Positions 40,952 to 51,439 of a DNA stretch of 64,000 bases are shown here, piece after piece. The notes below the pieces were generated by a model that did no database searches, had not been told where the DNA came from, and saw only the letters and a program-made list of their open reading frames with translations. Source of the stretch: Haliclona indistincta (Eukaryota; Porifera; Demospongiae; Haplosclerida; Chalinidae). Numbering within the stretch: position 1 is the stretch's first letter; each line of letters starts with the position of its first letter. The stretch lies in the NCBI GenBank assembly GCA_964017065.1, contig OZ024783.1, positions 4,533,399-4,597,398 of the forward strand. The letters run 5' to 3'. The translations under genes were made by a program, and so were the position numbers.

Positions 40952-43900
40952 ATGTTGATGTTCTAACAGAGCAGTTGTTGATAAAGGAGCTTAAGGAAGT
41001 GGCTGATGACTGGATAGTGTTTGGTGTGTCACTGGGTATTCCGCCCAGAAAGCTCAACAGCATTAAGATAAATGACCCCAATGGAGGTGTTGAAAACTGG
41101 AAGCTCAAGATGTTCCAGTTTTGGCTTCAGTACAAGACGGATGCCTCATGGAAAGATGTGGTCCGAGCACTAGAGGATAATGATTATTTTAATCTGGCTG
41201 CCACACTGAGCAAGAAATATTTATTGACAGCTGCTCTTAGTAGTAGTGATAATGAAGGTGGGTCTAACTCTTTATTACAAGTTTTGTCTTAAGCTGTAAG
41301 CTTATTTTGTTTTTACTCTTTTCTACTTGCAGATGAAAATGACGATGAGATTGAAGCTGAAGAAACTGCTGCAGTGATAGAAAGATTGAAAGATTTGGAA
41401 TCCTCGTTTACCATTATGCTAACCGATCTTCTTGGTCTTCTGACTAAGTGCAAGTGTAACCTCTCTGAAGCACAGTTCTTTCTTGATGACCAATTTGACA
41501 CCGATAAGTTCAGCCGATGCACTAGTTTCGATGCACTCTTACGACAGCTACGTAAAGAGCATGTGGACACATTCAACACCTACTATCTTCAGCAACTTGT
41601 TGCTTACTTCAAGAAGGATCAGTTAACAGAGCGTGTTAAAGAGTACGAAGCGGAGAAAGAACAATTTCTTTTGGATACCACTGTTCTTGAATTTCAATAT
41701 GCTGTTGTAAGCAAAGTAGAGCCTCTCTTAGCCGGAAAAACAGTAAAGCTTACCATCAAGATTTGTAAATGGTTGGCTAACAATCGAAATCTGAAAGATA
41801 TCGAGAAACTGGCACTGAAGGCATTTGATAAACGTCGCTGGTCTTTAGTTCGTATGCATGCAAAGGTGGGGTCAGTGATCATTTCTTGGTTTTTCCCGGA
41901 GGATCAATGTGCCAAGATTATAACTTTAGCCATCGAGAATGCCACTATTTTTAGAGATGCTGGAGTGGAAGAGGTGACAGTAGATGGGAGAGTTGTCTTC
42001 CCTATATATAGCACTCCGGAGGATGTAAGGGGCTGCTGTACTATGTGTGATATAGAAAATCTAGATGTTTTTCATCTATAGGATATTCCAACACTGAAGA
42101 AGATCAACACTGATTTCTACCATCGTCTGGTTGAAGCAGTCTTTGATGAGCAAACGTGTCAATCTCTCCTCACTCAACTCAGCTCTGCTTTAATATCAAA
42201 GGAGAAAATAGCTCAGTTGTCCTCCAGTAAGGTCACTGGCACCTCATTTCTGAAGACTCTTGGACTGGAGAAAGAGCCTCACTTACTAGTACCACTAGTC
42301 AGTGCTATGTCACGAGTTGAACAACTACAGACACTGGCTGGAGAAATGGCTGCTAAGCTAAAGCAAGGTACACACATGCATGGCTCAATATCAATTGAAT
42401 GTTTTACTCTTTGTAGGTATTGCTCAAGATGCTGAACAACCACAGAAATTAGATGCTACAGGTGTGATGGTACAGCTGATAGCAGCAAACTTGACTCTCA
42501 GTTTTGATAAACAGACTACAAGGACTCATATTTATGGTCAACACTACACCACTCCCTGGTATAGGGAGAGGTGTAGTGTTGACCACAAATTAACAGTCCT
42601 TGTATAGTCTGTTTGTCAAAACTGAGAGTCAAGTTTGCTGCAATAGTTTGGCTTGGCTATACAAACCATTGTCTTAGCTATTGTTACATACATTTTATCA
42701 AATAAACTATGAATTTGCTAATAACTGTTTCTGCAGAGCAACAGCAACTTGTGACAGAAAATAAGAGGCTGACCAGTGACAAGGAAGATCTAATTGCTAG
42801 ATTACAATGTTGCGAGGAGGACCTCAAGACAGCTAACGAATGTGAGAGCTATTCACATTATTTTTATGAATATGCAATGTACTTTTATTTAGTGTCTATG
42901 ATGAGAGAGAAAGCTCTGATGGCAGCAGCAGACAAAAGGCACTCTGGCGTAAAGGAGTTGGTAGAAACCATAAAACAGAATAGTGTCAGTGACATAGCTG
43001 TTCAGAACCTCACATTACCAGTAAGCAATGTACAACAACTATCGGTTTACATATGCTTTGTCTGTTCCTCTAGGCTGGCTGGGAGCTTTGTGGAACACCT
43101 GATGGTGATGTATTCTATGTTAATCACAGTAAGTGCAGTTTGAACAGCGTTCACATAAATGCAATCCATCCAAAACCTCCCATTGTGTTAAGATGGTCCA
43201 TCTTATGATGAGCTCAAGGCACACTGTTCTTCTCTCCAGCAAGAGAGGGACCAACAGCAAGCTAACCACAAGAGAGCCATGGCTCTGCAGGAGGGGAAAG
43301 TAAAGCGCCTCGAGAACAGACTGAAAGAGGAAGGAAAACAACTACCTTCAACTGCTGTGAGTAGTATGTTTTGTTTGTGTGGTACTTGACCACACCTTTG
43401 CCACACCTCCAGGATTTTGATGCTGCCAGTCAAGAGCGTATTGCTGAGCTGGAGGCTGAGTTAGAGGAGTTGAAGAGGGATAGAGACACGAAGGAAGAGA
43501 GAGCTATGGAGAGCCAGAGAGAATTGATGGAGGTTAAGGCTAGACAGATCGCCATGGAGAACCAGCTGACAGAGTACGCTGGCACCATACAAGACCAGTC
43601 AAAGGTAAACCCTTTCCCTTCACCTGTCAGTGTGAATTAGTGTGCAAGTTGCTTGCTGCTAGCACTGGTGTACAGAAATCAGCTCAGGCTTGCCCAGTAT
43701 TGAATGTACCTTAGTTTTTATCTGTTTCTGTATTTTCAGGTCATTCATAACTATTGTCGTCAAGGATCATCATCACAATCTTACCATCATCTTTATGAGC
43801 AGTATGAAAACTTAGTGACATACTCCAAGAAACAGCAACTGGAGTACAAGCAAGCTATCGTCACTATGAACGACAAAATGGCATCTTTACAAGAATCAAT

Positions 43901-44640
43901 ATCCACTCACTCAGATATGATTCTCACGAAGAAGCTGACTGAAGAGATAGATCAGTATCGTGTCAAGGTGCGGTTACTGCTCAGTGAAGCTGAGTTGAAG
44001 GATGTAGAACTAGAGGACCTGAGAGTCAGACTAGAGTCACTAGAGTCACTTACTTTCTCGAAACTGTCACTACAAACTAAATCATCCACACTACCTCATA
44101 AGACAGTTCCAGTGAAAGTGTCTCCATCCTTAGTTTCATCCAGCACTGGTAACCTAGCTGCTTCATCAAGTAAACAATCACTTCAAGTAGTCGAAGTAGA
44201 CACCATGGAAGGAGCTGAGAATGTACACATTAAACCACTCCCTCGAGGGAAACTAGCTGTTGACGGAGAACTAGAGGTAGTAGTGAAGAGAAAAGATGGC
44301 AGCTATGCTAAAGGACGATTGAAATATATTGGTACACCATCCAATACCAAGGACATGCTAGCAGGCATTGCTCTAGACCTACCCAGTGAGTTGAGATAAA
44401 TTTAATATTAATTTTATGAAAAAAAATTGCCTTTAGTAATTATTTTTTGTACTGTCAGTCCTGTGCAAAATTTAACATACTCATCCATAATTTTTTTGTA
44501 GTTGATATAATAATTATTTTTGTCTCGTAGGAAAAGACTCAGACAATGATGGAAAGTTTAAAGACGGCGTCAGACATTTTAAATGGTTAGTTAACTATTA
44601 CAGTAATGATTGTGAATGCTACATTTTTGAATTATACAAA

Positions 44641-44683
<43 letters not shown>

Positions 44684-44739
44684 GTGCTAAAGGTCATGGA
44701 ATCTATACTCCTTTATCGAACGTATTTGCTGTTGTATAA
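40952..44739 (+). CDS. Death domain - half WW - coiled coil - CAP-Gly fusion protein (first exon not found)
   Basis: Exons: 40952-41257, 41333-42024, 42082-42367, 42417-42461, 42737-42841, 42893-43020, 43074-43128, 43193-43356, 43413-43604, 43740-44385, 44531-44585, 44685-44739; about 909 codons with every phase compatible. Order: a Death domain (WIVFGVSLGIPPRKLNSIKI...FWLQYKTDASWKDVVRALED); about 300 residues of helical unknown sequence (FTIMLTDLLGLLTKCKCNLS...LAIENATIF); a coiled coil (EQQQLVTENKRLTSDKEDLI); the first half of a WW domain (LPAGWELCGTPDGDVFYVNH) lacking the second Trp; then the coiled coil and CAP-Gly shared with the 35-40 kb gene. Compared with that gene it lacks about 930 coding bases and an intron. 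Death folds recruit partners; CAP-Gly domains bind microtubule ends. The combination is unfamiliar to me. Confidence 0.72.
42482..42641. repeat. Foldback palindrome of about 160 bp
   Basis: Arms of about 70-75 bases from GCAGCAAACTTGACTCTCAG to its inverse CTGAGAGTCAAGTTTGCTGC, nearly meeting in the middle (CACTACACC / GGTGTAGTG). It follows a weak donor (ACAG/GTGTGA). A MITE or a recent local inversion-duplication. Confidence 0.8.
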
Positions 44740-45802
44740 TGCAATGAGGCATATTTCAACATGTTCGTGTTTTCACACTTTAACTTCTGCGACAAAATAC
44801 TTTATTATAAATAAAACTTCGATATTACAAAGCTCAAACTTAAATTCCGTCATAGTAGCTAACAGAATCTCAACTGAACAGAAAGCAACATGGTGAGCAA
44901 CTCTCACTTTCACCAGCCTTTTAAATTCATTGAAGACTACAAAAACCATATGAAAATAAAGAAACAAGTTGTTGGTAATTCCATGGTACCAGCAGTTGCT
45001 TGTATTGTTTGTGGATATAATTCTGTTGCGGTAGCTTGCCCTATAGTTTTATATACAGTCTCAATTTCTTTAATCTACTGTTACTAACAGCCTCGGTCAG
45101 TTGGAGCAGGTTAGTAGAGGAGATAGTTAGGGTTCCAATCTCTAGTATTTCTAGTGTGTGGTGCAACTGTACAATAATTGTTATTGAGAACAGGTAGATC
45201 ACTGTCATAATTCTGATTTATCACTAATCTTCAGGTAGGCAGTGAGGTGATATTAATGATCAATGCAGCTAGTGGGCGAAGGCCGAGATAATGAGCCTTT
45301 AGAAGTAGCTCAAGTTGTAGAATATAGCATCTAATGTCAGTTCTTGCAGTGAATTAGATGGTTGAAAATATTAATAATAGTGGGATAAGTGTAGCTAGAT
45401 CTATATTGTTTATCAATATACTATAGTCTCCTCAGTCCACTGCCTGGTGCTATCAGCTGCTGTAATTAGATGACCTTAAGACGAGTCAAGAGTTTTATTA
45501 GACATTTAAAATGTTTAGTTAACTATTACAGTACTGAATGCTAAACTTTGAATAACACAAAACTACTGATCTCTCTCCACAGTGCTAAATCTATACAATT
45601 TTGCTGTTATAAAAATTAATGTGATGACTAGACATATTGTTTTCAATAAACAACTAACAAAATATTTGTTATAAACCTATAATACAAAGAAATGTTCAAG
45701 TAAGTCTTGTTTTCACCAGTACACCCCTGTAGCAAAAACTTGAAATTTTAAAGTCTGAAAATTCAAACTTAATTTTAGTGATGAAATAATTATCACAAGT
45801 TG
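44740..45802 (-). pseudogene. NLR tail relic between CAP-Gly gene and NLR1
   Basis: After the CAP-Gly 3' UTR (AATAAA near 44812), 45075-45470 resembles the LRR tail of the NLR genes on the minus strand (CAGCCTCGGTCAGTTGGAGCAG; later TATAGTCTCCTCAGTCCACTGCCTGG). A second fragment of the CAP-Gly exon (GACATTTAAAATGTTTAGTTAAC) lies at about 45498. No open frame. Confidence 0.6.
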
Positions 45803-48800
45803 TTAGGAATTATCGCAGTGCCATTGCACATATTGTCTGTGGAAGAGTGGTGGTAGCTTAATATAGCATGATGCATGAAGTAACAAAGACCTCAATTGAT
45901 GCTTTTTACCAGCAGCCTCGATCAGTTGGAGCAGATTAGTAGAGAGGTTAGGTGCGAAATGCGTTATTGATCCAATCTGTACTACTGCTAGTGTGAGGTG
46001 TGAATTTATAATGCTAGTGAGAACAGGTAGGTCACTGTCTAGCAGACCATTTCTAATCGCCAGGTAGGTCAGCGAAGTGCTATTCTTGATTAATGCAGCT
46101 AGCGGGCGAATAAGGTTAGGTTTGATGGTGAGCTTCTTGAGGCTTGTGCTCATGTGTGGAAAGAGCTCATGACAAATATGGTTACCTATATCCAATGACA
46201 GTTCTTGTAGTGAGGATGGTTTATATAATAGTTGGGGTAGTATGTTGATGTGTAGTTCACTGGTATACTCTAGTCTCCTCAGTCCACTCCCTGGCGCTAT
46301 CAGCTGCTGTAATATGACCTCATCATCACTATCATAATCATGATAATGAATAAACATGACTAGATGACGTAGTTCACAAAATTTTCTCAATTGAGTCATA
46401 ACTTGAGAAAGTGACAAGAACCATAATGACAAATGCAGAAAATGAATTCTCTTCTTAGCACTAAGAGAGGACCTAAGACCCTTTACCAGAAGATTAACTC
46501 CTTCGATTCCCATCTTGCGGTCATCAATGTCAAGTCCCCATCTTTCATCAAAGTGGCTGATGCAGTATCCTGTGGCATACCAGTCAAAACCAACTACTGG
46601 TGTAACCTGTACTGCATCACGTTTACTATAGTCCACCTTCACACTATCCATAATGCTAGGACACTCATAAGCACAATGGACTAACTTTAGAGACCTAGAG
46701 GCAAGTTGTTTTACCAACTCCAGGTACACAGGATGACTATGATAATCATCATGTCTGTACATTCCTGCCAGAAATCTCACAACAACACTATCTACTTTTA
46801 GCCATTTAACCAATTTAAAGCCACTAGGATTCACGATAGCAATATGGAGAGCAGTCAAGTATTCTTGAAGAGTGAGATGGAGGAAGGAGTAGGAGCACCC
46901 AGGACCTGTACACACATTCACACTTGTCGTCTTTTTCATTGTACCAAGGTGCTCAAATTCCTCACCAAGGTCAGTGAATACATACCTTCTCTCACACAGA
47001 CTCTCATAGGCCACCTTGGCTAGCTGAAGAAGCTGCTGAGCCACTACAGGAGGAAGCTTGCTAATGTCTTCCATACGCTGGAGAAAAGGAGGCATGCAAT
47101 ACTCACTAGGAACCCGACATGTGGACACGAGGTGCCTGCGAATGAGACCACGAGTGAGAGTATCAAAGAGCTCTGTTATTGTTGTAGGGAAGGGAGTATC
47201 TGTGTCGAAGCTGTCCTGGTATATCAGGGCTACAATGACGGCATTGAGAGGGATGTACATCATACCATATATGGGTGGATTACTGGTGATGTAAGACAAG
47301 AACCCTGCCAGGATATCCCCACTAAACACGCTCTCAGCAAATCGCTTGATATCCTCTCTAGTGAAGCCTATCACCTCAAGGTGCCTGTCTATGTTATGCT
47401 GGCAGAGTCTCCAGAGCTCAGCGCTTACTGAAGGACGACTGGTGACAATAATAGTAGCTTCTGCCATGAGCCTACCCTTGAGTAGATCTATGTAGACTGA
47501 GCCCTCCCGTCGCTGCTCACGAGGAAGCTCATCAAAACCATCGCACACAATAAGCATGCCATCTCCTTCTCCTATTGCAGCCAAGAGCTCCTTCATGTTA
47601 GTGGTAGCATCACACGGCAGTAGTTCTTCAAGGCAGCATGCCTCTTGAGCCTTCTTCTCTCTCAAGCGAACAAGTACCACCAATTCATACTGCTTCACAC
47701 TCTCTAACTCCTCCCACTTGTGACACACCTCCCATGCCAGTGTGCTCTTGCCGATACCTGGTGCACCCTCCACCAGGACACAACGTACTGGTCTACCATC
47801 CTCTCTGGGCTTTAGTATATGATCTAGTGCTATCGGAGCTTTCTCACGCAAGATCTCTTCAGTTAAACCGTGGAGACTTTTTCTAGTAAACTCATCTGCT
47901 TGCTTCCTGGTGATACCCTTCTTGCTGATGACAGCTAGCTCAATGTAGTGCTTGCTGGCAGTAGCGAGTAGCTTATCATCATCAGGGAGTGGCTGTCGGT
48001 AACATTTCTTTAGGAACTGTTTGTACTGTTTCCTGGTGATAGCTGAGGAGAGGAAACACATCATCCACTGGTCATTAGTGACTGAGTATGTCATTATACC
48101 TGTTGTGCTTGAATGAGATGAAGAGGTGATGGAGGATGGTATCATAATATCATTGTTTTGTTGTGCTGTAAGACACTGTCACATGTTATTCCACAATACA
48201 CACATTGTCTACTCACCAGCTGATGTGTTTGGTGGTAGGGACGACACCAGTTGAGGAGTGAGTTGTGTCAGTGCATTTTGAAGGACAACTTTGTTGCGAT
48301 TCTCTTCCGATCCCTTCAGCCACATGGCCAGCATGTCTATCCTACACCTCTCCACTTGTCCTCTCTGATTCTCTTCAATAGTTTTCAAGGTAGGATGACT
48401 CAAACCAAGATGGATACCAAGTGGGAACCATTGATACACTGTACTCAGTGCTGTCACTAACACTGATAGATGAGAGTCATCTATAGTGAGAGAATGAAAT
48501 GATACTCATTGAAATGTGTTAGACACACTCATCACCTAATGTGCCATCAGGAACTATGGATAGGTCGACAATGGATACTGGTTTGTCCTTAGTAGCAGAA
48601 TGAGGAGGAGGAGGAGGATGGTAGGGGGTGGTCTGTTGTGCTGTAAGACACTGTCACATGTTATTCCACCATACACACATTCTCTACTCACCAGCTGATG
48701 TGTTTGGTGGTAGGGACGACACCAGTTGAGGAGTGTGCAGTAACTTGAGTTGAGCTACATCTGAACACCATGCACTGGTCAGTGGATGTACTCAGACACA

Positions 48801-49206
48801 TTATCACACTCACCACATGTGGACCTCAGCTTGTCACAGAGGTGCTGCATTGAACTGTCCTTCCCTAGTGCTTTCACAAACTTGTGGTAGTTGCTGGGGT
48901 CTAGTCGGATTGCTGTTTCTGTCGCATCTAGGAGCTCAGACACTTTATCAGAGTCTACCAGTGTTCTGCTACAAATTCTCTTTCTCGCTTCTCGTGACAG
49001 TAGACCAGCTGCGAACAGTCTAGCGGACAGTGTGGTTGGGTTCTGGATGGACTCGAACAGGTCAGCAAAATGATCTCGAAACGAGCGGTACTCAGCGCTC
49101 TCGGTCTCCTGAACAGCAGCATAATAGACCAGGATCAACACTGGTATATTCCTTCAATGTACAGTCTTACCTGATCAATACAAGACGAGACACAACCTGA
49201 CGCCAT
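45803..49206 (-). CDS. NLR immune receptor 1: death-fold, DEATH, NACHT, LRR
   Basis: Exons: 49206-49171, 49108-48814, 48760-48692, 48640-48536, 48480-48217, 48165-45803; 1043 residues, all phases compatible. Exon 2 encodes a CARD-like helical bundle (FRDHFADLFESIQNPTTLSA...LLDATETAIRLDPSNYHKFV). Exons 3 and 4 are short Pro/Ser linkers. Exon 5 is a Death domain (VYQWFPLGIHLGLSHPTLKT...DMLAMWLKGSEENRN). Exon 6 has the NACHT ATPase with Walker A GAPGIGKST and Walker B LIVCDGFDELP, then degenerate leucine-rich repeats. This is the layout of bona fide NLRs expanded in A. queenslandica; expected to sense microbial or stress signals in the cytosol and oligomerise. Introns 2-5 share phase 1, so those exons can be swapped or skipped in frame. 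Confidence 0.9.
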
Positions 49207-49230
49207 AGTAGCACGCTCGCACTCATGGAA

Positions 49231-49268
49231 TGTGGAGCCACACCTTTGACCAAAAGGTGTGGCTCCAC
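49231..49268. promoter_or_regulatory. Perfect hairpin just upstream of NLR1
   Basis: Inverted repeat TGTGGAGCCACACCTTT / AAAGGTGTGGCTCCACA with a 4-base loop, starting 25 bases before the NLR1 start codon. It could be a 5' UTR stem or a palindromic protein site. Confidence 0.55.
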
Positions 49269-50009
49269 ATTTCACGTGGTTGCCTATGGTTTAGTTTAGA
49301 GGTTAGCTAGTTACCAGCGCCTAGCTTAAAACAATTGGCAGCTAATTAACTTACCAGGCCACGTGCACTGTTTGCTTGCCCTTATTATGTGTTGCTGTTG
49401 ATGGAGGAATCGAGGGAAGAATCCTGTTTGAATGGTCGTATTAAGTCAGAGATTATCTATGGACAGGTTGTGTACTCTGCTATTCCGCCCAGCCGAACAT
49501 GACGTCCTGTATGATGGGGCAGACAGCTACATTTGTCCTTCTGAAACTGGATCCAAAAAATGATGGAAACAGGAAATGGGCGAGTGATAAAATGAATAAT
49601 TGAGTGTACATGAGTTTATTCACCCAATGACCACTAGAGGTTCACTGCCCAATGCACCTACAGTTAGTGGGCACTCTATACGTAGCTACAACTTAGCTCA
49701 AAGATCCATTGGATGTCTTGTAGTGCCATCTTAGCCTTGTGTCCAAGCTGGCTCTATACCTGTGGGCAGCTAGACACTAAAGGTGCTAGGGCTTTGCCAT
49801 TGATGGACGTGGTCATGTGTGCACAGAAATCTAATCTTAATGATCATCTACGGTGAGCTATGATGATGAGCTTGACCATCATCTGCATGTGTATAGGCCA
49901 ACCTCCCTAGAGTGAAGGGAGTTGGCATGTAGAGTGCTCACCAGTACCCCAAAAATGCAGAGAGATCATACGTTAGCTATCTGAATAGCTTGTCATAAGT
50001 TTAATTTTC
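49269..50009. other. Unassigned spacer upstream of NLR1
   Basis: No coding exon or repeat structure recognised. Confidence 0.5.
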
Positions 50010-50395
50010 TAATGAGGTGTTATCAGCAGCCTCAATGAGTTGGAGGCATGGGGGTTAGTAGAGTGATGGTGCCGGAATTGAGGAACAGCCGAATCCAATC
50101 TTAAGTCAGACTTTTAGTGCATGGCGTGACATGACTATAGGTCATCGTTGTATAGAGATCGGTAATCACCTGAGTCAGTGAAGTGATATATTATGATCAA
50201 TGCAGTTAGCGAGTGAAGATGATGAGCACTTTGAGCTCGAGGTTTGTGTTTTCATGTACGTCGGTCGTAAGAAAATATTCTTGATGCAGTGAAGATGGTA
50301 TGGAATGAGTGCATTCGAACAGACTCCGTCATCTAGCCTCCTCAGTCTTCTCCCTGCATGGTGCTGTAAGATGACTTCATCAAGACTAAACATTC
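50010..50395 (-). pseudogene. NLR LRR-tail relic
   Basis: Minus-strand resemblance to the last 400 bases of both NLR genes (CAGCAGCCTCAATGAGTTGG; GCCTCCTCAGTCTTCTCCC), with many indels and no frame. Third degraded NLR tail in the cluster. Confidence 0.6.
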
Positions 50396-50569
50396 TCTAA
50401 CTAGAAGATCTATACTTCTATAGTACTGCTACAATATCAAACGGACCTAAAGAGAGGGATTCAATACACTATACAGCTTCTAGCATGCTTCTACTGAAGT
50501 GTACAAACAGGAGTATGAACTAAAGAACGGTCAAAGTATCACAAGTTGATGGAGTGCAAGACTGTACTA

Positions 50570-51180
50570 CTCCTTACTGTCACTGCAAACTAAATCATCC
50601 ACACTACCTCATAAGACAGTTCCAGTGAAAGTGTCTCCTTCCTTAGTTTCATCTAGCACTGGTAACCTAGCTGCTTCATCAAGCACACAATCACTTCAAG
50701 TAGTTGAAGTACACATTAAACCACTCCCTCGAGGAAAACTAACTGTTGATGCATGAGAGCTAGAGGTAGTAGTGAAGAGAAAAGATGGCAGCTAAGTTAA
50801 AGGACGATTGAAATATCATCCAATACCAAGGACATGTTAGCAGGCATTGCTCTGGACCTACCCAGTGAGTTGGGAAAAAAATATTTATGAAAAAATTGAC
50901 CTTTCGTCTGCCTTTAGTAATTATTTTTGTACTGTCAGTCATGTGCAAAATTTAACATACTCATCCATAATTTTTGTAGTTGATATAATATTTTTGTCTC
51001 TTAGGAAAAGACTCAGACAATGATGGAAAGTTTAAAGACGGCATCAGACATTTTAAATGGTTAGTTAACCATTACAGTTATGAGTAACACAAACTAACTA
51101 TCGCTTTCTCTCTCTCTCTCTCTAGTGCTAAAGGTCATGGAATCTATACTCCTTTATCAAACGTATTTGCTGTTGTATAA
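50570..51180 (+). pseudogene. CAP-Gly gene 3' fragment
   Basis: Matches the last three exons of the two CAP-Gly genes: the SLQTKSSTLPHKTVPVKVSP part of exon 5, the KDSDNDGKFKDG exon at 51006-51060 and the GHGIYTPLSNVFAVV exon at 51126-51180. A stop after TVDA and deletions (the KRKDGSYAK region reads GSX with a TAA) break it. No upstream coiled-coil exons. It is followed by the tail of NLR2, as in the other cassettes. Confidence 0.82.
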
Positions 51181-51439
51181 TGGGACGAGACATAATTATT
51201 TCAACATGTTCGTGTTTTCACACTTTAACTTCTGTAACAAAACACTTTATTATTGAACTTATTTACAAAAACTTCAAAAATAATTTTTACAGTACACATG
51301 TATCTCAAGCAAGAAAAACTGAATACAATATGAGCGAGTCTCTGCTTTTAACTATAGTCTTGTAGACACAAAATAAATAATGATCACGTAGACACAAAAT
51401 AATGAATATTTATCACGAGTACGTTGTTAGTAATCTAAG

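Noticed and set aside
46433..47886. Plus-strand frames across the NLR exons
   Set aside because: Shadows of the long minus-strand NACHT exons.
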